Below, piece after piece: positions 42,424-49,646 of a stretch of 64,000 nucleotides of DNA (its first letter is position 1; each line of letters starts with the position of its first letter). Below the pieces are notes generated by a model. It was given only the letters and a program-made list of their open reading frames with translations, was not told the origin of the DNA and searched no databases. The stretch comes from CAVQCJ01 sp963849365 (GTDB lineage Bacteria > Actinomycetota > Actinomycetes > Prado026): the NCBI GenBank assembly GCA_963849365.1, contig CAWKHA010000003.1:248001-312000 (forward strand), given 5' to 3'. The position numbers were made by a program, and so were the translations under genes.

Positions 42424-43008
42424 TCAGTTGACCACGACCGTGGTTTCGCCAGTCAGCGGCACGCACGATCCGGACACCTCCACGTCGGCTGCGGAGGTGC
42501 CGGTGTTGTTGAACAACACTGCCCATCCCCGGGTGTACTGGGGGTTGCCTCCGACATTGGCGCTTTGGAAGGGCAGGCTGTATAGCACCGTCACAGGAGG
42601 CGAACCTTGCATTAGGAATCCGCCGCCGACAGGGACCTTGCCCGAACTGCAGACCGCCTCCACGCGGGTTCGCCCCACCGGGATCGTCGCGAAGTGATTC
42701 ACGTACTCGTACTGGGAAACCGCGCCGGATCCGGGCGGCCCGGCCGGTCCGACGACACCTTGCGGTCCGGTAGGCCCGGCCGGTCCGACCGGCCCTTTGC
42801 CGTTCCATGCGAGCAAGCGCGTGCCGTTCGGGCACTTCTTACCCGCTTGGGCGTCGATGACCTTTAGTGCACCCGTCGTCGTGTTGTAACAGCTGGAGAT
42901 CACTCCGGTGTTGGAGTTTGGGATCGCTGCGAAGGCCGTGCCCCCGGCGATCACCAAGCCCACGATCCCTCCCGCTATGGCGACGCGCCTTCCCAAGCGT
43001 CCAGACAT
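42424..43008 (-). CDS. exported protein with short collagen-like segment
   Basis: A 194-residue protein. ATG at 43008 has AAGGGGAT 6-7 bases upstream, and a signal anchor (VAIAGGIVGLVIAGGTAFAA) follows. After ISSCYNTTTGALKVIDAQAGK and CPNGTRLLAWNGKG comes a Gly-X-Y run (GPVGPAGPTGPQG and on) of about 24 residues. A globular domain to VSGSCVPLTGETTVVVN follows. The composition resembles surface proteins with a bacterial collagen-like stalk found in many actinomycetes; binding partner unknown. GXX length often varies between strains. Confidence 0.75.
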   Translation of the reverse strand: MSGRLGRRVAIAGGIVGLVIAGGTAFAAIPNSNTGVISSCYNTTTGALKVIDAQAGKKCPNGTRLLAWNGKGPVGPAGPTGPQGVVGPAGPPGSGAVSQYEYVNHFATIPVGRTRVEAVCSSGKVPVGGGFLMQGSPPVTVLYSLPFQSANVGGNPQYTRGWAVLFNNTGTSAADVEVSGSCVPLTGETTVVVN

Positions 43009-43256
43009 GACAGATCCCCTTCCGTCCATACCCGGCGTTGTTCGGTCCTGGAAGGGTCGACCCCGTCCTCCGCCCGCCCGCGATATGACCCGGAACCTGC
43101 CACTGGCCGGCCCCGGACGCTATGGGCCAGAGCCTGGGATCTGGACCGGCGGCGACTCGGCCCCGGCCGAGCGGGTCGTCCTTCGGCTGGTCGAGCGCGG
43201 CGCTGCGGTCGGGGGCAAGCACCGAAGTGATGCACTTGGGTGCGCCTATCCTGTGG
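43009..43256. other. intergenic, left border zone of the integrative element
   Basis: No gene seen. The left attachment site of the element should lie here or further left, but I find no copy of the sequence around 47531-47600 that would define it. Confidence 0.4.
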
Positions 43257-43583
43257 TCAGTAGACCCGGTTCGGGCGGGGTCGTAGGGCGGCCTGCTGGC
43301 GCTTGTAGCCGAGCTGGGCACCGAGCAGCAGGTTGCACCGCATGCAGCACGCTCTCAGGTTGCTCGGGTCGTCGGTGCCGCCCTCGGCTCGGGGCACGAG
43401 GTGGTCGACGTGAGCTCGGCGGGGAGCACCGCGAAGGTTCGGTGTGCACTTGGGGGACACGCGGACCTGGCAGACCCAGCCGTCCCGGTCCAGGACGTAC
43501 CGGCGGACACGTCGCCAGGCTTCTCCGTAGCCTCTGGCGGCTGCGCTGAGCGCCTGGGGTCTACGGGTAGCCCAGCCGTTCAC
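43257..43583 (-). CDS. HNH endonuclease
   Basis: A 108-residue nuclease from GTG at 43583 (VNGWATRRPQALS). It has WRRVRRYVLDRDGWVCQV, the HNH core AHVDHLVPRAEGGTDDPSNLRACCMRCN, and a basic end with RQQAALRPRPNRVY. The start overlaps the preceding 94-residue gene's stop (GTGA). Phage HNH nucleases in this position assist terminase; with no terminase here the role may be in mobility or in killing competing DNA. Confidence 0.85.
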   Translation of the reverse strand: MNGWATRRPQALSAAARGYGEAWRRVRRYVLDRDGWVCQVRVSPKCTPNLRGAPRRAHVDHLVPRAEGGTDDPSNLRACCMRCNLLLGAQLGYKRQQAALRPRPNRVY

Positions 43584-43864
43584 AGGCCCGCCAGCAGGTC
43601 GTGTAGGTCGCACAGTGCGGCTGCGTCCAGTCGTTCGGCCAGGTCCCGCACGATGTAGCGCATGAGGTCTTCGGGGCTGTGGTCGGAGTCCTGAGCCACG
43701 ACGGCGACGGTGGCACCGAGGCGGAAGGCGGTGCCGGTGCCGGGCTCGAGCAGGAATGAGTCCAGGTCCAGGCTGACGGTCTCGATCCACTCCTCGGGCA
43801 GCGGCCCGTCGTAGAGCGCATCGGTGAACGCCGGTAGGTACAGCCTGCTCTTGAACCAGCGCAT
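43580..43864 (-). CDS. 94-residue hypothetical of the integrative element
   Basis: Opens MRWFKSRLYLPAFTDALYDGPLPEEWIETVSLDLDSFLLEPGTG and contains DLMRYIVRDLAERLDAAALCDLHDLLAG. A small alpha/beta protein by appearance, acidic, no motif I recognise. It starts four bases after the DUF3631 stop and overlaps the HNH gene by four bases, so its expression is tied to both. Confidence 0.65.
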   Translation of the reverse strand: MRWFKSRLYLPAFTDALYDGPLPEEWIETVSLDLDSFLLEPGTGTAFRLGATVAVVAQDSDHSPEDLMRYIVRDLAERLDAAALCDLHDLLAGL

Positions 43865-43868
43865 CGGT

Positions 43869-45173
43869 TCAGGGCCGGTGGACGTCGACGCGGGGTGCGG
43901 TTTCGGCGGACTGGACGGTTCCGGCGGTTACATGCGAGGGGGACGGGATGCCCAGCCGGCCACAGACGCGGGCGATGTCCGCCGCTGCGTAACCGATGCG
44001 GCTCCCGTCAGAGGACTTCAGGGTGCGGACCCTGAAGCTGCGGCCCAGGTAGCGGCCGATGCGCTGAACGGTCAGGCCCTTGGGGTAGGTCCCGCTGACC
44101 CCCCACCGGTCGGGATGCCGGGTGACCAGGGCGAGCCTGATCGACTCGGTGGGCCACACGTCCAGGCCCTCGGGCCACTCCTCGGCTACGTCTCGCAGGA
44201 GCGCGATCGCGGGATGCGTGCGCATCAGTCCCTCCTCCTTGTCGCTGTCCAGCTCGTCGGTCTCGCGTTCGATGAGTGCCAGGCAGCGGGCTGGCCAGTC
44301 CCCGCCGGCGGCGTGTGCGACGCGCCACAGGGGCCGCCACCGTTCCTTGGCCCGGCCGCGTACGCCGTTGGGTAGCTCGGGCTTGGGCAGGTCGAGGATC
44401 ACGGTCTCGGCCCACTGCACGACCCATTCGGCGAGATCCCTGGCATCGGGCTCGATCTCCTCCCAGTCGGAGTCCTCGGCGACGCCGTAGGCGTCCGGGA
44501 GCAGCACCACGACGAGCGTGCGCGAGGCGGTGTCGTCGGGTAGGTGCGGGCTAATGCCGGCCATGACCACAGGCGCGAACGTGGGGAACTCCTCCACCCG
44601 CCAGCCGCTCCCGGCCGCCGGAACGAGGACCGGTCTGGTCGCGCCCCGCTTGTATCCGGAGTTGAGTACGGCGAGCAGGTCGGCGACGCCTTCACGGTCG
44701 GGGTTCAGGTTGCGGTCCACCTCGTCGATCAGCAGGGTGCGCGGACCGGCGGCGAGCAGCCGGGTGAGCATCGCCGGGCTCGACAACGACCCCATATGCA
44801 CCGGGGCGAACGCGAGGCGCTTGAGGTGCTCCAGCGTGGTGGTCTTTCCCGCCTCCGGCAGCGGCGAGGTGAGCGCGAGCCGCGGTGTGGTGCCGACCGC
44901 GTCCAGAACGTGAGTGTGAACGCACCACAGCGTCAACAGGTCCAGGTCCCGCTCGTGCAAGGGGACGATGAACCGGCCCAACCAGGCGCGAACGGCGTCG
45001 AAAACGGCGTGGTCCTCTCGCTCCGATGTAACCGCCGGAACCGCCGGAAGTGCCGAAACCGTCTGGCCGTGGCCGTTCGGTGCGGGAGGGTCGACGCCGA
45101 GCATCGCGGCCACCGTCGCCGGCTCTGCCTGCACGAGGGTGGACTCGTCCGCCTGCCAGAGGTCGTCGCTCAT
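43869..45173 (-). CDS. DUF3631-type AAA ATPase (helicase/primase-like)
   Basis: A 434-residue ATPase with DUF3631 in its second half. Walker A is TSPLPEAGKTTTLEHL near residue 115; Walker B is RTLLIDEVDRNLN near residue 155. Then comes ATRPVLVPAAGSGWRVEEFPTFAPVVMAGI and the C-terminal SIRLALVTRHPDRWG with KGLTVQRIGRYLGRSFR, a DNA-binding wing-like domain. Such proteins are replication helicase/primase components of actinobacterial integrative elements. The start overlaps the 48-residue gene by four bases. Confidence 0.85.
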   Translation of the reverse strand: MSDDLWQADESTLVQAEPATVAAMLGVDPPAPNGHGQTVSALPAVPAVTSEREDHAVFDAVRAWLGRFIVPLHERDLDLLTLWCVHTHVLDAVGTTPRLALTSPLPEAGKTTTLEHLKRLAFAPVHMGSLSSPAMLTRLLAAGPRTLLIDEVDRNLNPDREGVADLLAVLNSGYKRGATRPVLVPAAGSGWRVEEFPTFAPVVMAGISPHLPDDTASRTLVVVLLPDAYGVAEDSDWEEIEPDARDLAEWVVQWAETVILDLPKPELPNGVRGRAKERWRPLWRVAHAAGGDWPARCLALIERETDELDSDKEEGLMRTHPAIALLRDVAEEWPEGLDVWPTESIRLALVTRHPDRWGVSGTYPKGLTVQRIGRYLGRSFRVRTLKSSDGSRIGYAAADIARVCGRLGIPSPSHVTAGTVQSAETAPRVDVHRP

Positions 45174-45316
45174 CGCCCAGCCTCCGGCTCAAGGCCGTGC
45201 AGCTCCCGGAACTGTGCGCGGAGCTCGAACTCCTCCTCGACTACGGCTTCCCATTCGGACCTGACCCAAGCGGCGGCCACTGGCAGCACGGCGGGCCACT
45301 TCACGCGGGTGCTCAT
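45170..45316 (-). CDS. 48-residue hypothetical of the integrative element
   Basis: ATG at 45316 opens MSTRVKWPAVLPVAAAWVRSEWEA and ends EEEFELRAQFRELHGLEPEAGR. A probable long amphipathic helix with an acidic middle. Both ends overlap neighbours by four bases (ATGA), strong evidence for a translated gene although it is below the usual size cut. Confidence 0.7.
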   Translation of the reverse strand: MSTRVKWPAVLPVAAAWVRSEWEAVVEEEFELRAQFRELHGLEPEAGR

Positions 45317-45579
45317 GCTGCCCACGCGAAGTCGGCGAGGGGCTGCAACCGGCGGTCGGCGGCGCGGCGGCGGCGAAGTTGCACGACCACGGCCGCCAGG
45401 CAATCGTCGCAGGCGTACCGATCCGGCGGGAGCACTGTGTCGCACCACGTGCAGGTCCACGCGGCGAACGCCACCGGGATGTGCTCGCGGCGATGGTCGT
45501 GCGGCGTACCCTTCGGATCGTTCGGCGGCGCAGCGGCGGTCTCGTGGTCAGCGGGGCCGCTGCGCGGTGTCTGGGTCAC
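45313..45579 (-). CDS. zinc-ribbon-like protein
   Basis: An 88-residue protein. A disordered N-terminus is followed by WTCTWCDTVLPPDRYACDDCLAAVVV: two CxxC knuckles 13 residues apart, a zinc-binding finger pattern. Overlaps both neighbours by four bases (GTGA at its start, ATGA at its end). Role unknown; DNA or protein binding in replication is possible. Confidence 0.7.
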   Translation of the reverse strand: MTQTPRSGPADHETAAAPPNDPKGTPHDHRREHIPVAFAAWTCTWCDTVLPPDRYACDDCLAAVVVQLRRRRAADRRLQPLADFAWAA

Positions 45580-45806
45580 GTGGTCGAGCCACCCGCATCG
45601 CGGGCGCCGGCGATGAAGGCGCGAACGTCCTCCCGCGCGTACAACACCCTCCGACCGATCTTGAAACTCCGCGGACCCTTGCCGACGTGGCGCCAGAACC
45701 TGACGCTTTCAGGGGAGGTGCGCAGCATCTCTGCGACTTCCGACGTGGTCATGTACTCCGGGCTGCCGACCTCAAGGCCAGCCGCTGCTGCCATGAACTC
45801 CTTCAT
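45576..45806 (-). CDS. excisionase-like helix-turn-helix protein
   Basis: A 76-residue winged-helix/MerR-type HTH of the excisionase group. It reads EYMTTSEVAEMLRTSPESVRFWRHVGKGPRSFKIGRRVLYAREDVRAFIAGA (motifs SEVAEMLRTSPESVRFWR and RVLYAREDVRAF). First gene of the minus-strand operon, divergent from the HTH gene at 45911. It may act as recombination directionality factor or as regulator of the divergent promoters. Confidence 0.85.
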   Translation of the reverse strand: MKEFMAAAAGLEVGSPEYMTTSEVAEMLRTSPESVRFWRHVGKGPRSFKIGRRVLYAREDVRAFIAGARDAGGSTT

Positions 45807-45910
45807 CCGTTTCCCTCGCTATCCGATCCTCGGTGAACGGTGATAGCGTGGCCCGGTGTTGGCAGGGTTGTCCCTGCCACGACGACCGGTTCAAATGGCG
45901 AGGTGGTCTC

Positions 45911-46453
45911 ATGGTCTGGGAGGGACGGACGCGGGTCTCGGCCCGGGTCTCCAGTCGGCGCGGGCTGGTCAGGTTGGGGGACAGCACGGTGCCGCCGAAG
46001 GCGACGATGACCTTCGAGGGTGTGAAGGGTTCACCCGACGCGACCGTGGTCTTCGAGGTTCGCAACGGCCGGCCCGAGTGCGTGTCGATCACGGTGCGGG
46101 CCAAGAAGAACGGTCGCGGCATCGCCACGTCGGACCTGTCCCTGATTCGCGTGGACGACCTGACGGTGGACATCTTCACGACAGCGGGCAACTTCGGGGT
46201 GCAGGACGAGGCCCGGCAGCGGCAAACGCACCGGGACGTGTACGAGGCGCGGCTCAGTCGGCGCAGCCCGGTGAGCCGGGACGAACTGAAGCAGGTAGCC
46301 AAGGTGTACCGCGAGCACATAGGCGACACGCCCACGCGAGCGGTCGAGCTCATCTGCGGCTACGCGTCCACCCGGACGGCCGCCCGCCGCGTTCAGCAGG
46401 CACGAGCGGCAGGAATGCTCCCCAAGACGACACCCGGAAAGGTGAAGGGCTGA
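45911..46453 (+). CDS. HTH-type protein of the integrative element
   Basis: A 180-residue protein (MVWEGRTRVSARVSSRRGLVR). The N-terminal part is a beta-rich domain (AKKNGRGIATSDLSLIRVDDLTVDIF) of a type I do not know. The C-terminus is a helix-turn-helix (DTPTRAVELICGYASTRTAARRVQQARAAGMLP), as in regulators of integrative elements. A GTG/ATG at 45833 is an alternative start. It overlaps the integrase start by one base. Confidence 0.65.
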   Translation: MVWEGRTRVSARVSSRRGLVRLGDSTVPPKATMTFEGVKGSPDATVVFEVRNGRPECVSITVRAKKNGRGIATSDLSLIRVDDLTVDIFTTAGNFGVQDEARQRQTHRDVYEARLSRRSPVSRDELKQVAKVYREHIGDTPTRAVELICGYASTRTAARRVQQARAAGMLPKTTPGKVKG

Positions 46454-47530
46454 TGGCGAGCATCAAGCGTCGGGCGGACGGTCAGTGGCGGGCCCGGTAC
46501 AGGGACCCCGCGGGCAGGGAGCACGCGAAGCACTTCGCCCGCAAGACCGACGCGCAGACCTGGCTCGACACGGTCACCACGGCGGTCGTGACCGGCACCT
46601 ACGTCGACCCGCGCACCGCCAAGACTTCGGTGAAGGCCTGGTGCGACACCTGGCTCGCGGGGTACGAGACCCGGAGACCCTCGACGGTCCGGCAGGCGAA
46701 GGTGCACGTCGCTCAGATCGTTGCCGAGTTTGGGCCGCTGCGGCTGGCCGACGTCCGGCCGTCACACGTGCGATCGTGGACGTCACGACTGGCCGCGGAC
46801 GGCGTGGCACCGTCCTACGTGTACGCGCTGCACTCGCGGCTCTCGCAGATCATGAGTGACGCCGTCCACGACGGGATCGTGGCTCGGAACCCATGCTCGC
46901 GGCGCACTTCGCCGGGGGCGGGGGAGCAGCGTGCCTATGTCGCCACGACTAAGCAGGTATGGGCGCTGCACGACGCGATGCCCGAGCGGTACCGGGCAGC
47001 GGTTCTGCTCGGCGCATTCACCGGGCTGCGGGTCGCGGAGGCGTGCGGCCTGAGGGTCGCCGACGTCGACTTCCTGCGCGGCACCGTCACGCCGGCCGTG
47101 CAGTACCCCAGCGAGCCCCTGAAGACGGAAGGCTCGGTCGCGGCCATACCGGTTCCCACCGAGCTGACCGAGGCCCTGGCGGCCCACGTCGCCCGGTGGC
47201 GGGCCGAGACGATCCTGACGAACACCGAGGGCGGCCAGCTCGCACCCTGGACCCTGGAGCGGGCCATGCGCACCGCTCGGGGCAAGGTCGAGGGCCTGGC
47301 GCCGACGTTCCGCTACCAGGCAGGACCTGCGGCACTACTACGCCAGCCTGCTCATCGCCTCAGGTGCCGACGTGAAGGTCGTCCAGGCCCGGCTGCGGCA
47401 CCGCTCCGCCAAGACCACCCTCGACGTCTACGGGCACCTGTGGCCGGACTCGGACGACGCGACGAGGACCGCTGTCGAGACGGTCCTCGTCGCTCGTGCG
47501 GACTTTCTGCGGACTAGACGATCTTCCTGA
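46453..47530 (+). pseudogene. tyrosine integrase, disrupted by a 4-bp duplication
   Basis: MASIKRRADGQWRARYRDPAG with an AP2-like arm-binding start, then a SAM-like core domain, then the catalytic Arg in GAFTGLRVAEACGLRVADVDF. At 47317-47324 CAGG is duplicated (CAGGCAGG), so the frame leaves the protein and ends early. Removing one copy restores DLRHYYASLLIASGADVKVVQARLRHRSAKTTLDVYGHLWPD, with the His-x-x-Arg and Tyr catalytic residues, ending at the TGA at 47528-47530. Without repair it should be inactive. Confidence 0.85.
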
Positions 47531-47563
47531 CCACGTTTGCGCAGGTCAGACGAGGTGTGAGGG

Positions 47564-48988
47564 CTACAAGTCGTAGTAGAGCTCGAACTCGTGCGGGTGC
47601 GGGCGCAGCCGGATCGGGTCGACCTCGTTGACCCGCTTCCAGTCGACCCAGGTCTCGATCAGGTCGGACGTGAAGACGCCGCCCTCGAGCAGGTACTCGT
47701 GGTCGGCCTCCAGCGAGGCCAGCACCTCGGGCAGCGAGCTCGGCACCTGCGGGATGTTCGCGTGCTCGTCCGGCGGCAGCTCGTACAGGTCCTTGTCGAC
47801 CGGCTGCGCCGGCTCGGTCTTGTTGCGGATGCCGTCCAGGCCGGCCATCAGCATGGCCGAGAACGCCAGGTACGGGTTGGACGACGGGTCGGGCACGCGG
47901 AACTCGATGCGCTTCGCCTTCGGGTTCGAGCCCGTGATCGGGATGCGGATGCAGGCCGACCGGTTGCGCTGCGAGTACACCAGGTTCACCGGCGCCTCGA
48001 AGCCCGGCACCAGGCGGTGGTAGGAGTTCATCGTCGGGTTGGTGAACGCCAGCAGCGACGGGGCGTGTGCGAGCAGGCCGCCGATGTACCAGCGGGCCGT
48101 GTCCGACAGGCCGGCGTAGCCGAGCTCGTCGTAGAAGAGCGGGGCGCCGTCCTTCCACAGCGACTGGTGGCAGTGCATGCCGGAGCCGTTGTCCCCGAAG
48201 AGGGGCTTGGGCATGAACGTGGCCGTCTTGCCGGCCGCCCAGGCGACGTTCTTGATGATGTACTTGAACGCCATGAGCTGGTCGCCCGCGTGCAGCAGGG
48301 TGGAGAACTTGTAGTTGATCTCGGCCTGTCCGGCGGTGCCGACCTCGTGGTGGGCGCGCTCGACCTCGATGCCCACCGAGCCGAGCGCCAGGCTCATCTG
48401 GTCGCGCAGGTCGGCGTAGTGGTCCAGCGGCGGGACGGGGAAGTAGCCGCCCTTGTACCGGGTCTTGTAGCCGCGGTTGCCGCCCTCCTCGGAGCGGCCG
48501 CTGTTCCACGCGCCCTCGATGGAGTCGATGTAGTAGTAGCCGGCGTTCTGCTTGGTCTCGAAGCGGACGTCGTCGAAGACGTAGAACTCCGCCTCGGGCC
48601 CGAAGTAGACGGTGTCGGCGATGCCGGTGCTGGCGAGGTACGTCTCGGCCTTCGCCGCGACGTTGCGCGGGTCACGGCTGTACGGCTCGTCGGTGAACGG
48701 GTCGCGGATGGAGAAGTTGATGTTCAGCGTCTTCTCGGCGCGGAAGGGGTCGACGTAGGCCGTCTGCACGTCCGGGATCAGCTTCATGTCCGACTCGTGG
48801 ATGGCCTGGAAGCCGCGGATCGACGAGCCGTCGAACATCTGGCCGTTCGTGAAGAAGCCCTCGTCCAGGCCCTGCGCCGGGACGTTGAAGTGCTGCATGA
48901 CCCCCGGCAGGTCGCAGAACCGGACATCGACGAACTTGACGCCCTCGTCCTTGATGAACCGCAGGACCTCGTCCGCGTTCGTGAACAT
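47564..48988 (-). CDS. glnA: glutamine synthetase type I (adenylylatable)
   Basis: Condenses ammonia and glutamate into glutamine. The 474-residue subunit begins MFTNADEVLRFIKDEGVKFVD with AAGGAGG five bases before the ATG. Signatures are FDGSSIRGFQAIHESDM, then the metal-site GPEAEFYVFDDVRF, AEINYKFSTLLHAGDQ, KPLFGDNGSGMHCHQSLW and NRSACIRIPI. The adenylylation loop DLYELPPDEHAN (Tyr near residue 400) is present, so GlnE can regulate it. A complete GlnR box lies upstream. Confidence 0.97.
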   Translation of the reverse strand: MFTNADEVLRFIKDEGVKFVDVRFCDLPGVMQHFNVPAQGLDEGFFTNGQMFDGSSIRGFQAIHESDMKLIPDVQTAYVDPFRAEKTLNINFSIRDPFTDEPYSRDPRNVAAKAETYLASTGIADTVYFGPEAEFYVFDDVRFETKQNAGYYYIDSIEGAWNSGRSEEGGNRGYKTRYKGGYFPVPPLDHYADLRDQMSLALGSVGIEVERAHHEVGTAGQAEINYKFSTLLHAGDQLMAFKYIIKNVAWAAGKTATFMPKPLFGDNGSGMHCHQSLWKDGAPLFYDELGYAGLSDTARWYIGGLLAHAPSLLAFTNPTMNSYHRLVPGFEAPVNLVYSQRNRSACIRIPITGSNPKAKRIEFRVPDPSSNPYLAFSAMLMAGLDGIRNKTEPAQPVDKDLYELPPDEHANIPQVPSSLPEVLASLEADHEYLLEGGVFTSDLIETWVDWKRVNEVDPIRLRPHPHEFELYYDL

Positions 48989-49052
48989 CAATCCTCCTTC
49001 GGACCACACCCAGGCGCGTCCGGTCGACTGGCCGGGACGGTACGCGGGGGCA

Positions 49053-49090
49053 GTTTCCCGGCAGTGTCCAAGTTGTTTCGCCCGTGTTAC
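49053..49090 (-). promoter_or_regulatory. complete GlnR operator
   Basis: On the minus strand GTAAC, GAAAC, GACAC, GAAAC occur in order, each separated by exactly six bases (49086-49090, 49075-49079, 49064-49068, 49053-49057). This fits the published gTnAc-n6-GaAAc-n6-GtnAC-n6-GAAAc pattern with only the third site's second base differing from T. It lies 65 bases before the glnA ATG. Confidence 0.8.
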
Positions 49091-49134
49091 GCCCCGCCGC
49101 GGCGCGCGTCAACAGGGCGGTTAGGGTTCCGGGC

Positions 49135-49584
49135 GTGAGCCAGAGCGCAGCCGGCGGGGGCGACACGGAGGGCACCCAGGGTTACCGGGGGCAGCGGTTG
49201 GGGCTGCCGGAGTCGGGCCGGGGCTCGCTGGGGTCGTTCGGACGCCGCCTGGTGGCTGTCTTCGCGGACTGGTTCGCCTCGACGGCTGTGGTCGGCCTGT
49301 TCGCCCGCGGGCACCTCACGTATGGGACGCCTTCGTTCTCGCTGGCGGTGCTGGGCGTGTTCGGGCTCGAGGTGCTGGTGCTGACATGGCTGGCTGGTGC
49401 CAGCTTCGGGCAGCGCCTGTTCGGGCTGCAGGTGGTGGCCCTGGACCGCGGGCGGGTGCCGTTCGTGCGGGTCCTGGTGCGGACGGTGCTGCTGTGCCTG
49501 GCGGTGCCGCCGCTGATCTGGGACCGCGACGGCCGCGGCCTGCACGATCGGGCCGCGCTGACCGCCGTCATCCGCACCGCGTGA
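49135..49584 (+). CDS. RDD-family membrane protein
   Basis: A 149-residue protein with an acidic/glycine N-terminus. Its RDD domain has FGRRLVAVFADWFASTAVVGLF (Arg and Asp in the first helix), then WLAGASFGQRLFGLQVVALD and LIWDRDGRGLHDRAALTAV (DRDGRGLHDRAA, the family's Asp-rich end). Three membrane spans. GTG start. It is divergent from glnA, as in many actinomycetes. Confidence 0.85.
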   Translation: MSQSAAGGGDTEGTQGYRGQRLGLPESGRGSLGSFGRRLVAVFADWFASTAVVGLFARGHLTYGTPSFSLAVLGVFGLEVLVLTWLAGASFGQRLFGLQVVALDRGRVPFVRVLVRTVLLCLAVPPLIWDRDGRGLHDRAALTAVIRTA

Positions 49585-49590
49585 GTCGCT

Positions 49591-49640
49591 CTCGGGTCAG
49601 ACCGAGCCTGGGCCATGGGCCCGGCTCGGTCTGACCCGAG
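49591..49640. terminator. bidirectional terminator hairpin
   Basis: CTCGGGTCAGACCGAGCC pairs perfectly with GGCTCGGTCTGACCCGAG (18 bp). It lies between the convergent RDD and GT39 genes, starting seven bases after the RDD stop and ending seven bases before the GT39 stop. Confidence 0.85.
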
Positions 49641-49646
49641 ACGCAG

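Larger units (their letters stand above)
43257..47530. mobile_element. small integrative element with broken integrase
   Basis: Eight genes: six overlapping genes on the minus strand (HTH/excisionase, Zn-ribbon, 48-residue, DUF3631 ATPase, 94-residue, HNH nuclease) and two on the plus strand (HTH protein, tyrosine integrase). They are transcribed divergently from 45.8-45.9 kb. The integrase end abuts the 3' end of glnA, 34 bases away. No structural, portal or transfer gene is present, so it resembles a satellite or minimal mobilisable island rather than a prophage. The limits are the outermost genes, not mapped att sites. Confidence 0.65.

Noticed and set aside
43009..43256. Attachment-site duplicate of the glnA end
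   Set aside because: I compared 47531-47600 with this stretch and found no convincing shared core.
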